A stretch of DNA of 39,875 bases. Origin: a virus. The position numbers were made by a program, and so were the translations under genes. Below, piece by piece: positions 32,303 through 39,660 of the stretch. Positions within the stretch are counted from its first letter, which is position 1. Each line of letters starts with the position of its first letter. The DNA is taken from positions 1-39,875 of the IMG/VR virus record IMGVR_UViG_3300032053_000190, one strand, 5' to 3'. The notes under the pieces were generated by a model. The model was not told where the DNA came from, did no database searches, and saw only the letters and a list, made by a program, of their open reading frames with translations.

Positions 32303-33422
32303 AACACAAAACCCAATAGCGAAAAATCCAGTAGCGTTAATCAAAAATTATCTGAGTAATGAAGCGGTCAGGAAACGCTTTGAGGAAATGATGGGCAAGA
32401 GGGCCGGGGCCTTCACCAACAGTATCATAAATTTGGTGCGGAATAGTAACCAGCTACAGAAGTGCTCGCCTGAAAGTGTTATCAGCTCTGCAATTGTGGC
32501 CGGAACGCTTAATCTGCCTATCGACCCGGCTATAGGTCAGGCGTCCATTGTACCTTACGGAAGCTCGGCCCATTTTCAAATCATGTATAAAGGCTTGACC
32601 CAACTTTGTATCAGGACCGGTCTATATCAGACGATTCATTGCACAGAGATCTACAGTGACGAGTTAAAGTCTTGGAATCCCGTTACCGGCACAATTAAAT
32701 TTACAGACGAATCAACTTGGAAAATGCGTTACGCCGACAAGAGCAAAAATATCATCGGCCATTACGCATTCCTAAAATTGATGTCTGGCTTCGAGAAGAG
32801 CGATTACATGAAGTGCGAAGAGGTTATGGCCCACGCCAAGAAATACAGCAAGGCTTATCAGTACGATTTATCGGCCAAGAAACAAACGTCGGCATGGTCC
32901 ACAAATCCGGTTGCAATGGGCAATAAGACGGTATTGATTCGACTACTTACTCACTATGGGATTATGTCAATAGAAATGCAAACGGCTATAACTTCGGACC
33001 GCAACACCTTTGAAGAGACTGAGGCAGAGACTGCCAAAAGAATAGATTCTGAGGCCGGTAGCGAAATCGTGGATGCGGAATTTGAAAAACCCGCACAAAT
33101 CGGCGACGAGGTTAAAAAGAAAATCGAGGACATGAAAAAGGCCGACAAAAAGGCCAAGAAAAAACGAGGTCGGCCAGCAAAGAATCAGCCGAAGGAAGAA
33201 CCGCCGGTAACGGAACAGCAAATCGAGCCGGACCTGTCGCCCGATGGTGATGAAGGCGAACCACCAGAAGGAGAATTTCAGTATCAATGTGCAAAGGGCC
33301 ATATATTCGACACGCCGACAAAGGGCGGCAATGGTGTTGATTTGTGCCCGAAATGTCTGACGAATAATCTCAAGATGATTGAGAAAACCGATGGAGAAAA
33401 TCCAGCATTCTTAAAGGATTAA
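32295..33422 (+). CDS. recT: RecT-family single-strand annealing protein with C-terminal zinc ribbon
   Basis: A 375-aa protein. Residues 1-240 match RecT: SVISSAIVAGTLNLPIDPA, IVPYGSSAHFQIMYKG, SGFEKSDYMKCEEVMAHAKKYSK, WSTNPVAMGNKTVLIRLL. It anneals complementary single strands in phage recombination and replication. The C-terminal ~120 residues are unusual: an acidic linker, an AT-hook-like KKKRGRPAK (291-294 RGRP) and a zinc-ribbon-like motif with C332, H336, C351 and C354. AAGGAG precedes the ATG. Confidence 0.85.
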   Translation: MSETQNPIAKNPVALIKNYLSNEAVRKRFEEMMGKRAGAFTNSIINLVRNSNQLQKCSPESVISSAIVAGTLNLPIDPAIGQASIVPYGSSAHFQIMYKGLTQLCIRTGLYQTIHCTEIYSDELKSWNPVTGTIKFTDESTWKMRYADKSKNIIGHYAFLKLMSGFEKSDYMKCEEVMAHAKKYSKAYQYDLSAKKQTSAWSTNPVAMGNKTVLIRLLTHYGIMSIEMQTAITSDRNTFEETEAETAKRIDSEAGSEIVDAEFEKPAQIGDEVKKKIEDMKKADKKAKKKRGRPAKNQPKEEPPVTEQQIEPDLSPDGDEGEPPEGEFQYQCAKGHIFDTPTKGGNGVDLCPKCLTNNLKMIEKTDGENPAFLKD

Positions 33423-33425
33423 AAA

Positions 33426-33588
33426 ATGCGTAAAAAAGAATCAAATTGAAGGTGTAATTTTAGGCCGGACAGAATATGCCACTGGTCGCAGACAATACGG
33501 AGTCTGCGCAGGTCCCGCCTGGGAATGGTTCGATGAAACACGCCTGGAAAAAACTGGCAAAAAAATTAAATCATTATCAGATATATGA
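33426..33588 (+). pseudogene. Small gene with apparent frameshift near its start (53 aa if repaired)
   Basis: The ATG at 33426 has AAAGGA 8 nt upstream but ends after MRKKESN. The +1 frame from there (33433-33588) is open and protein-like, containing VILGRTEYATGRRQYG and AWEWFDETRL, and its TGA overlaps the next gene's ATG (ATGA at 33585). Removing one A from the six-A run at 33432-33437 gives one intact 53-aa frame. This suggests an assembly/sequencing indel, a recent mutation or, less likely, frameshifting. A perfect hairpin CGCAGAC/GTCTGCG lies at 33487-33508. Confidence 0.55.
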
Positions 33589-34307
33589 AATTCGAGCAAT
33601 TTTACTCATCGAGCAAAGGCAATCTGTATCAAGTCACGACCAACAACGGCAAGCGGCTGCTGATAGAGTGTGGCGTACCCTGGCGGCTTCTACAGAAGGC
33701 TCTCGATTATAATTTGGGCGGGATTGAAGGGGTATTATGCAGTCACGAGCACAATGACCACAGCAAAGCCATTAAAGACATCCTAAAGGCGGGGATAAAT
33801 ATTTATGCAAGTCTTGGTACTATTGATTCGCTTGGCATTTCAGGGCACCGCAAAGTCAATGTCCTTGAGAGTACAAGAACTTTTTCATCTTCCGCAACTC
33901 TTCGAATGGATTTTCAAGTTTATGCTTTTAACCTCAATCACGATTCCGCCGAACCTTTAGGCTTTGTAATTAAATGCGACAACGAATATCTGCTTTACGC
34001 CTGCGACACAGCGTTCATTAAGCAGCGATTCAAAATACCGTTCAACATCATCGCAATCGAGTGCAGTTACGATAAAGAGATTCTCCAGGAGCGGCTTGAC
34101 ACCGGCAAGATAAACGAGGAACTGGCTAAGCGACTTCTAAACTGCCACATGGAAAAACAGACGGCGATTAAGTATCTGAAAGAGTTCTGTGATTTAAGCC
34201 GGTGCTCCGAAATTCATTTGCTCCACATGAGCGAAAATACTACCGATAAGGAAAAAACGAGGCAGGAAATTGAGGATAAGTTTTTTGTGAAGACAATTAT
34301 CAAGTAA
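33585..34307 (+). CDS. MBL-fold metallohydrolase
   Basis: A 240-aa beta-lactamase-fold hydrolase with metal motif SHEHNDH at residues 53-59, then NHDSAEPLGF, a YACDTAF aspartate and C-terminal HLLHMS. It resembles YycJ/WalJ-like and phage MBL proteins that sit next to RecT, where a nuclease role in making single strands is suggested for the family. Its start overlaps the previous frame. Confidence 0.78.
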   Translation: MKFEQFYSSSKGNLYQVTTNNGKRLLIECGVPWRLLQKALDYNLGGIEGVLCSHEHNDHSKAIKDILKAGINIYASLGTIDSLGISGHRKVNVLESTRTFSSSATLRMDFQVYAFNLNHDSAEPLGFVIKCDNEYLLYACDTAFIKQRFKIPFNIIAIECSYDKEILQERLDTGKINEELAKRLLNCHMEKQTAIKYLKEFCDLSRCSEIHLLHMSENTTDKEKTRQEIEDKFFVKTIIK

Positions 34308-34319
34308 CAGGGCGGCGAA

Positions 34320-35399
34320 ATGGATTGTATTGTGGGAACGGATTCGGTAAAGCTAAGAAAACAAACGCCGCTCTGTTTTTCTATAGGCAAGAAAATGACC
34401 CAGCAGGAATTTGAAAAAATCCCCGAACTTATGGATAAAAGATTAAAAGCTCCGTTTCCTTATTTTGGCGGCAAGGGAAGGGTAGCTGACCGAGTGTGGC
34501 GTTATCTCGGAGATGTAAAACAATATATCGAGCCGTTCTTCGGCAGTGGTGCGGTGCTATTGAAACGACCACCTACAAAATTAGATAAGATTTACGAAAT
34601 TGTAAATGACAAAGACGGCTGGCTCTGTAATGCTTGGCGAGCAATACAGTTTTCGCCGGATGAAGTTGCAAGATGGTGCGATTGGCCGGTTAATCACGCC
34701 GATTTGATAGCCAGAAAAAAAGTGTTGATAGATAACGAGCAAAAGTTACTCGACGGATTGCAAAACGACCCTGAATGGCACGACGCAAAATTGGCTGGCT
34801 ATTGGGTATGGGCGACTTCCTGCTGGATTGGGACTGGAATGCTCTGCCCTAATCAAATACCGCACTTGACAGACGATAAGGGCATCACATCTCAAATACC
34901 GCACTTGACACGCGATAGGGGCATCACAACACGCGATAGGGGCATTTACGAACGGATGAATTTATTATCGAAACGCCTGCGATATGTTAAGGTTGTTTGT
35001 GGTGACTGGACGAGGGTTTGTGGCGGAAATTGGCAGGACAAAAATAAGCCTGTCGGGATGTTCTTTGACCCGCCCTATGCAACAATGGGCCGTGATAAAA
35101 ATATTTATTTTCACGATAGTTTACAAGTAGGAAAGGACGTTGAAAAATGGGCTTTGGAGAGGGGTAAAAATCCGAATTACCGAATAGTTGTTTGCGGCTA
35201 TGAAGATGAGTATAAAACCCTTTTGGACAGTGGTTGGATTTTTGAGAAGTGGTCCACTGGCGGGGGTTATGCAAACCGAAATTCAAAAGGACGAGGAATG
35301 TTAAATCGGCACAGGGAGCGATTATTTATAAGTCCTCACTGTTTAAAAATCAAAAAGACAAGGGATGGACAGATGACACTATTTGAGGTGGAAAAATGA
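34320..35399 (+). CDS. DNA adenine-N6 methyltransferase (D12/Dam class)
   Basis: A 359-aa protein. SAM-binding FPYFGGKG at 46-53 and FFGSGAVLL at 73-81; catalytic DPPY at 250-253 (MFFDPPYATMG). It methylates adenine in a short target, probably protecting phage DNA. A 39-base tandem repeat (34853-34930, third partial unit to 34946) codes two QIPHLT-type loops. The first 25 residues look extra; ATG 34395 or 34431 are alternative starts that keep all motifs. AGGG lies before 34320. Confidence 0.82.
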   Translation: MDCIVGTDSVKLRKQTPLCFSIGKKMTQQEFEKIPELMDKRLKAPFPYFGGKGRVADRVWRYLGDVKQYIEPFFGSGAVLLKRPPTKLDKIYEIVNDKDGWLCNAWRAIQFSPDEVARWCDWPVNHADLIARKKVLIDNEQKLLDGLQNDPEWHDAKLAGYWVWATSCWIGTGMLCPNQIPHLTDDKGITSQIPHLTRDRGITTRDRGIYERMNLLSKRLRYVKVVCGDWTRVCGGNWQDKNKPVGMFFDPPYATMGRDKNIYFHDSLQVGKDVEKWALERGKNPNYRIVVCGYEDEYKTLLDSGWIFEKWSTGGGYANRNSKGRGMLNRHRERLFISPHCLKIKKTRDGQMTLFEVEK

Positions 35400-35626
35400 T
35401 ATATGAAATCTTAGGTACTATCGCAATGATTCTCGCTGTAATAGGCGTATATCTTAACAACCACAAATTGATTATGTGCTTCTGTTTTTTCCTGATAAGC
35501 AACTGTATTTGTCTTTATCTGCACAGCCATTTTCAAATTTGGTCTATGTGCGCACGAGATGCGATTTTAATTTTGCTGGCTCTGCATGGTTGGCATAAAT
35601 GGCGAGGAGTCAAGGTCGATAAATAA
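35396..35626 (+). CDS. Small three-segment membrane protein (PnuC-like fragment)
   Basis: A 76-aa protein with GAGGTGG upstream, overlapping the methylase stop (ATGA). Two or three membrane segments (ILGTIAMILAVIGVYLNN, IMCFCFFLISNCICLYLHS, AILILLALHGWHKW). The final GWHKW recalls PnuC nicotinamide-riboside transporters, but the protein is far shorter. Likely an inner-membrane protein; the transport role is speculative. Confidence 0.5.
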   Translation: MIYEILGTIAMILAVIGVYLNNHKLIMCFCFFLISNCICLYLHSHFQIWSMCARDAILILLALHGWHKWRGVKVDK

Positions 35627-35808
35627 TGGCAAAGGTTAAAAAAGCAGCAACTTATATGATTGGGCACATGATATGTTCGTTTTCTGCCCTCTTATCCGGG
35701 ATTGGTCTTGGCACCTTTGCGTTCGTTTGTTGGAATCCGTTTCATCTTATATTGTGGGCAGTATGGTTTATTACTTATTATCGATGGCTTTATTTGGAGT
35801 TGAGGTAA
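35626..35808 (+). CDS. Small membrane protein, 60 aa
   Basis: The start overlaps the previous stop (TAATG). Two hydrophobic segments (ICSFSALLSGIGLGTFAFV and HLILWAVWFITYY) after a basic N-terminus. Probably acts with the preceding membrane protein; no family recognised. Confidence 0.5.
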   Translation: MAKVKKAATYMIGHMICSFSALLSGIGLGTFAFVCWNPFHLILWAVWFITYYRWLYLELR

Positions 35809-35812
35809 AAAA

Positions 35813-35917
35813 ATGAATCAATGTAACCAATGTACAAAAACAATGCGGCCTGTTGATACTAATGACCAAAGATATAACCTGCGACCGGCGATTGAGGAGA
35901 AAAAGAATGGCAAATAG
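35813..35917 (+). CDS. 34-aa CxxC peptide
   Basis: The ATG at 35813 has GAGG upstream. Product begins MNQCNQCTKTMRPVDTND and has one C-x2-C pair. It overlaps the start of the replication initiator by 11 bases. Its size is small, but the ribosome site and overlap fit the operon style. Confidence 0.4.
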   Translation: MNQCNQCTKTMRPVDTNDQRYNLRPAIEEKKNGK

Positions 35918-36545
35918 ATTTACACAGACAGATAAATGGAAGGACAAATGGTTTCATAAATTGTCTATCGAAGGCAAATTACTCTTTCAATATCTCTGTG
36001 ATAATTGTGACATAGCTGGTTTTTGGGAAATAGATTTTGAGCGAGCAGCCTTCGAGACGGGATTGCCTTTATCTCTCGAAGGATTACTTGAAAATTGCAA
36101 GGGGTCTTTTGGACCCCTACCAGAGGTCTTCGAGGAGTTAAAAAGAGCCTATATAAAAGAAGGTGAAATGATCTGGTTAATAAATTTTCTCTATCATCAG
36201 AAAAATCTACCTCTTAATCCAGAAAGTACCTTTCATAAAGGTATATTGAAAATTATCCATTCGCATAACTCTTTTGGGGATAAGGTTTTAGAAGAGATTT
36301 CACAGATAATAACAAAAAGGGGTCTCGGAGACCCCACAGGTAATAGTAATAGTAAAGGTAATAGTAAAGGTAATAGTAAAGGGGGAATTGTTAAGGGGGG
36401 AAGACTTTTCCCAATATCCGGTAAAACTTGTGGTCGTCCTGCCTGCGGTCTTCCGGCTGTTTATAAAGACATAAGCGGGAACTACGACCAATTTCTTTGT
36501 GAAGAACATCTGCCCGAAAAGGTTAAGAAAAAATATGGAAGGTAA
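35907..36545 (+). CDS. Replication initiator/organiser protein
   Basis: The ATG at 35907 has GAGGAG upstream, so it is preferred over 35853. The 212-aa product starts MANRFTQTDKWKDKWFHKLS and contains LLFQYLCDNCDIAGFWEIDF and WLINFLYHQKNLPLNP, the winged-helix pattern of phage replisome organisers. A Gly-Asn-Ser-Lys repeat linker (~145-158) leads to a zinc-ribbon-like C-terminus (CGRPACGLPAVY, CEEHL). It probably binds the origin inside its own gene (see iterons). Confidence 0.68.
   Translation: MANRFTQTDKWKDKWFHKLSIEGKLLFQYLCDNCDIAGFWEIDFERAAFETGLPLSLEGLLENCKGSFGPLPEVFEELKRAYIKEGEMIWLINFLYHQKNLPLNPESTFHKGILKIIHSHNSFGDKVLEEISQIITKRGLGDPTGNSNSKGNSKGNSKGGIVKGGRLFPISGKTCGRPACGLPAVYKDISGNYDQFLCEEHLPEKVKKKYGR
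36101..36380. other. Candidate replication origin (iterons within initiator gene)
   Basis: Two 17-bp palindromes of identical form lie inside the initiator gene: GGGGTC-TTTTG-GACCCC at 36101-36117 and GGGGTC-TCGGA-GACCCC at 36319-36335. Just after the second come direct repeats of GGTAATAGTAAA (36357-36368 and 36369-36380, with an 18-base variant at 36339-36356). Iterons within the initiator gene next to repeats recall lambda-type origins. Seen directly; origin function inferred. Confidence 0.5.
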
Positions 36546-36583
36546 ATAAATTATAAACCCAGGAAAATTTAAGGAGCATTACA

Positions 36584-36799
36584 ATGACAAAGAAAGAAAA
36601 AACAGTAAGATACGTGCGAGGAAATTTTCCGGTTCTTCGCCGGAAGGGATTGCGATTGTCATTTGCACAGTGGCTTGGAGATTCAGGACTTCTTTTTGAA
36701 TGCCCTGTATTTATTGAGGAAATCGGAAGGGATGAGGAAAAACAATCGACTTTACCATTCGATGATGGGACAGAAACAATCAAAGAAGAGGTGATATGA
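36584..36799 (+). CDS. Hypothetical protein, 71 aa, partly built from copied DNA
   Basis: AAGGAG precedes the ATG, and the end overlaps the next gene, so it is expressed. Residues ~17-44 are coded by the 83-nt repeat also present in the glycosyltransferase gene, but read one base out of phase, giving LRRKGLRLSFAQWLGDSG. The C-terminus is acidic (IEEIGRDEEKQS...). No family recognised. It looks like a gene partly created by overprinting. Confidence 0.55.
   Translation: MTKKEKTVRYVRGNFPVLRRKGLRLSFAQWLGDSGLLFECPVFIEEIGRDEEKQSTLPFDDGTETIKEEVI
36633..36715. repeat. 83-nt repeat, copy 2 (frame-shifted use)
   Basis: 77 of 83 bases match 7137-7219, and the first 50 are identical. Codons begin one base earlier than in the first copy. 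A TTCCGG/CCGGAA hairpin straddles its left edge (36627-36645). Confidence 0.9.
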
Positions 36800-37245
36800 T
36801 GGCAACTAAAGGGCTTTCGTATACACAGAGAACACTACGGGCTTTGCGGGACCTGGGCCGGATATGTGCTATCTCCGAAAAGTGGAATCCTTATGGTGGA
36901 CCGGTGATAAACGGCAAACAAATAGGTCGCCGTGTTGACCTTTTCGGCTTTATAGATATTGTTTGTCTTGGACCCGGACAAAAGATTTTGGGCATTCAAT
37001 CGACCGGCCCATCTGGCTTTTCATCACATAGAAAAGCGGTCCTTGAAAACGAATTGGCAATCGAATGGCTGAAAGCAGGAGGGTATATTGAATTATGGAG
37101 CTGGCGAAAATTACTTAAACGCCAAGAGCGTGGCGGCAAATTGCGCACTTGGCAGGCTAAAATTTTAGAATTTACTTTGCAGGATTTTGAATTGAAGCCG
37201 ACAATTGAAAAACAACCTAACCCGATGGTTATGAGCAAATTCTGA
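36796..37245 (+). CDS. Restriction-endonuclease-fold nuclease-like protein, 149 aa
   Basis: GAGGTGAT precedes the ATG. The core RRVDLFGFIDIVCLGPG, then ILGIQSTGPSGFSSHRKAV, then WLKAGGYIELWSWRK matches the pattern of PD-(D/E)xK-like proteins (D-x-n, Q-x-S/T, K/W) common in phages. It could be a Holliday-junction resolvase or end nuclease working with RecT and the SMC-like ATPase. Assignment by fold pattern. Confidence 0.55.
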   Translation: MMATKGLSYTQRTLRALRDLGRICAISEKWNPYGGPVINGKQIGRRVDLFGFIDIVCLGPGQKILGIQSTGPSGFSSHRKAVLENELAIEWLKAGGYIELWSWRKLLKRQERGGKLRTWQAKILEFTLQDFELKPTIEKQPNPMVMSKF

Positions 37246-37257
37246 AAGGAGAATCCG

Positions 37258-38157
37258 ATGGCAAGTAAAATCCCTTGGACTGAACAGACATGGAATCCGG
37301 TTTCCGGCTGTACTAAAATCAGCGCAGGCTGTCTGAATTGCTATGCCGAGCGAATGGCTAAGCGTCTGCAGGCGATGGGGCAGGAGCGGTACAGAAATGA
37401 ATTCAAAGTTACGCTGCATCGCGAAGCACTCGACGAGCCCTTTCACTGGAAGAAGCCCCGTAAAATTTTTGTTTGCAGTATGGGGGACTTATTCCACGAA
37501 AAAGTGCCGTTTGATTTTATAGACAGAGTAATGGCTGTAATAACTTTGTGTCATTGGCATACTTTTCAGATTTTAACCAAACGAGAAAAAACGATGTTTG
37601 AATATTTTAATCAGCCTGACTTATGGACTTATCACGTGCCAAATGCAATGAATGAATTTTGGAGACATAAAGGCATACGAGAACCTTTGTTGGATTATAT
37701 TTATTTCAATGGCGCAGAATCTATCGGCGGTCATCCAGGCCGAGAATGTAAACTCGAAGCCAATACTGAAATTATACATAATCCCTTGCCCAATATCTGG
37801 CTCGGCGTTTCAGTTGAGAATGAAAAAAATCTGCACCGCTTAAACGACTTAATCCAAATACCAACAACGTTGAGAGTTGTCAGTTTAGAACCATTATTGT
37901 CTGATATTTACATCTCTGATTATCTGAAATATCTACAGTGGGTAATTATTGGTGCAGAATCTATCGGCGGTCATCCAGGCCGAGAATGTAAACTCGAATG
38001 GGTACGGGATTTGGTTGGACAATGCAATGCCGCAAGCGTGCCGGTGTTTATAAAGCAACTTCACATTGGTGGCAAACTTAACAAGAACATAAACGAATGG
38101 CCCAAAGACCTGCAATTACAGGAATGGCCAAAACAAATAACTTTTTTTAAGGAGTAA
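37258..38157 (+). CDS. DUF5131 (phage Gp37/Gp68) family protein
   Basis: A 299-aa protein starting TWNPVSGCTKISAGCLNCYAERMAKR, with the three-Cys motif (C-x6-C-x2-C) suggestive of a radical-SAM-like iron-sulfur cluster, then KIFVCSMGDLFHE, HTFQILTKR, NIWLGVSVENE and WVIIGAES. All family blocks are present. Phages use the family widely; the reaction is not established. Residues ~152-167 duplicate residues ~232-247 (GAESIGGHPGRECKLE), with near-identical DNA. AAGGAG precedes the ATG. Confidence 0.82.
   Translation: MASKIPWTEQTWNPVSGCTKISAGCLNCYAERMAKRLQAMGQERYRNEFKVTLHREALDEPFHWKKPRKIFVCSMGDLFHEKVPFDFIDRVMAVITLCHWHTFQILTKREKTMFEYFNQPDLWTYHVPNAMNEFWRHKGIREPLLDYIYFNGAESIGGHPGRECKLEANTEIIHNPLPNIWLGVSVENEKNLHRLNDLIQIPTTLRVVSLEPLLSDIYISDYLKYLQWVIIGAESIGGHPGRECKLEWVRDLVGQCNAASVPVFIKQLHIGGKLNKNINEWPKDLQLQEWPKQITFFKE
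37711..37998. repeat. Internal 48-nt direct repeat in DUF5131 gene (37711-37758 and 37951-37998)
   Basis: The two copies differ at one base (C37713/T37953); 45 bases are identical. The second copy is in the family's conserved position. The first sits in a variable loop, so it is an in-frame insertion of copied sequence. Confidence 0.9.
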
Positions 38158-38162
38158 AAAAA

Positions 38163-38777
38163 ATGAAAAAGTGGATTGTAATAATGTGTATGCTGGCCTT
38201 GTTGGCCGGTGGTTGTGAGTTCACTACTTCCCTAACACCGGAACAAGCCAAAGAGTATGTCAGGACCGAAGTGCCGAAATTGCAGGTCCAGGTGGATAAT
38301 TACCAAAAAATACAGCAAGGTATATTGGCAATGATTACCGATGCCAATTCTCCACTTGACCCAAACACAATCATAAAGTTGAAAGCGGCCAATATCGAAT
38401 TGCAGACAAAGATTGATAACGCACAAAAAATACTGGCTGATGTTACGGTGGCAATAGCAAATGTGCAACCCTCTGGCAATACGTTTGCAGACTGGATAGC
38501 TATTGCTCGTGTTATAAACGCAGGCTCTGCCCCATTAAATCCATACGCACCTGTAGTAGAAGGAATACTCGGCATACTTGTTTTGGTCGGCGGGATAGGA
38601 ACATATTTAAAAGACCAAAAAGCCAAAAAGAACGATGCAAAGTATCAAGCTCATAAACAAGGCACAGAATTAACAATGAAAGAAGTATCAGCTTCTACAA
38701 CGCCGGAAGTTAAGGCGGTCGAAACTCTCTTATATAAGAATATCGGCGAAGCAAGAGCGAATTTGGGCGTGAAGTAA
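38163..38777 (+). CDS. Lipoprotein with internal membrane segment, 204 aa
   Basis: AAGGAG precedes the ATG. The signal sequence ends in lipobox LAGGC (Cys18), so a lipoprotein is predicted. Residues 25-105 are helical (coiled-coil-like); ~130-150 is a hydrophobic segment (VEGILGILVLVGGIGTYL); the C-terminal 55 residues are charged. It could be a spanin- or exclusion-type envelope protein. No family recognised. Confidence 0.6.
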   Translation: MKKWIVIMCMLALLAGGCEFTTSLTPEQAKEYVRTEVPKLQVQVDNYQKIQQGILAMITDANSPLDPNTIIKLKAANIELQTKIDNAQKILADVTVAIANVQPSGNTFADWIAIARVINAGSAPLNPYAPVVEGILGILVLVGGIGTYLKDQKAKKNDAKYQAHKQGTELTMKEVSASTTPEVKAVETLLYKNIGEARANLGVK

Positions 38778-38791
38778 ACACAGAACGAATT

Positions 38792-38823
38792 GTGTCCGTT
38801 GGGTACGGAGACCTGACGGACAC
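38792..38823. promoter_or_regulatory. 8-bp hairpin before the hexapeptide-repeat gene
   Basis: GTGTCCGT (38792-38799) pairs with ACGGACAC (38816-38823); inside, GGGT and ACCT can pair further. It has no T-run, so it is more likely a translational or processing hairpin than a terminator. The repeat gene starts 17 bases later. Confidence 0.35.
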
Positions 38824-38840
38824 GGCTTTGAGGCAAAATT

Positions 38841-39647
38841 ATGAAAATAAAAATATGGACACAAGAAGATGTTGATGAAGTAAAACCTAATGAATTGGGC
38901 ATAAGACAATTTCCTGCATATAGCAGCTTCGCAGAGGGGTGCAGCTTCGCAGAGTGGAATAGCTTCGCAGAGTGGAATAGCTTAGCAGAGGGGTGCAGCT
39001 TCGCAAAGGGGTGCAGCTTCGCAAAGGGGTGCAGCTTCGCAAAGTGGAATAGCTTCGCAGAGGGGTGCAGCTTCGCAAAGGGGTGCAGCTTCGCAAAGGG
39101 GTGCAGCTTCGCAGAGTGGAATAGCTTCGCAGAGGGGTGCAGCTTCGCAAAGGGGTGCAGCTTCGCAGAGGGGTGCAGCTTCGCAAAGGGGTGCAGCTTC
39201 GCAAAGGGGTGCAGCTTCGCAGAGAGGTGCAGCTTCGCAAAGAGGTGCAGCTTCGCAAAGAGGTGCAGCTTCGCAGAGGGGTGCAGCTTCGCAGAGGGGT
39301 GCAGCTTCGCAGAGGGGTGCAGCTTCGCAAAGTGGAATAGCTTCGCAGAGTGGTGCAGCTTCGCAGAGGGGTGCAGCTTCGCAAAGTGGAATAGCTTCGC
39401 AGAGGGGTGCAAGGCTGTTTCGCCTTTTTGGAATTATGTTTATGAACCACCTTTTAAGACCGAAGGAAAAATTTTACCAACAGAATTATCTCGGTTTTTT
39501 TGGCAGGAAAAATTATCAAAATGGAAATTAGATTTATCTGGATGTTATTCGGCAATAGATGGCAAAATAAAACCGCATCTAAAAAAGATTCTCAAAGATA
39601 AATCTTGGACAAAATGTGAAAGAAGAATATTGGAAAGCTGGCTTTGA
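38841..39647 (+). CDS. Hexapeptide-repeat protein, 27 copies of S-F-A-[EK]-x-[CN]
   Basis: A 268-aa protein with GAGG before the ATG. Residues 1-28 form a lead-in, residues 29-190 are 27 uninterrupted six-residue units (SFAEGC, SFAKGC, SFAEWN, SFAKRC variants; one SLAEGC), and the C-terminal ~78 residues form a distinct domain (SPFWNYVYEPPF ... KCERRILESWL). The period matches the left-handed beta-helix rule (large hydrophobic, small, x, x, small, x), here with Phe and Cys/Asn stacks. A helical rod with aligned Cys is predicted. Function unknown. Long open frames on the opposite strand are repeat artefacts. Confidence 0.7.
   Translation: MKIKIWTQEDVDEVKPNELGIRQFPAYSSFAEGCSFAEWNSFAEWNSLAEGCSFAKGCSFAKGCSFAKWNSFAEGCSFAKGCSFAKGCSFAEWNSFAEGCSFAKGCSFAEGCSFAKGCSFAKGCSFAERCSFAKRCSFAKRCSFAEGCSFAEGCSFAEGCSFAKWNSFAEWCSFAEGCSFAKWNSFAEGCKAVSPFWNYVYEPPFKTEGKILPTELSRFFWQEKLSKWKLDLSGCYSAIDGKIKPHLKKILKDKSWTKCERRILESWL
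38925..39410. repeat. Tandem 18-bp repeat, 27 units
   Basis: Units of the form AGCTTCGCAGAGGGGTGC run without gaps for 486 bases. They differ mostly at two codons (GAG/AAG; GGG TGC, TGG AAT or AGG TGC). Near-identical synonymous positions point to recent expansion or active homogenisation. Assembly of copy number in such a repeat may be unreliable. Confidence 0.95.
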
Positions 39648-39660
39648 AAGAAGGTGCAAA

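Noticed and set aside
33476-33712. 78-aa frame overlapping the start of the MBL hydrolase
   Set aside because: It is out of frame with both the hydrolase and the better small frame ending at 33588, with no ribosome site.
38925-39410. CRISPR-like array
   Set aside because: Units are contiguous 18-mers with no unique spacers and code a regular peptide in frame.
38651-39450. Two long minus-strand frames over the 18-bp repeats
   Set aside because: They are pure repeat artefacts: any frame stays open across a repeat of 18 bases without stops.
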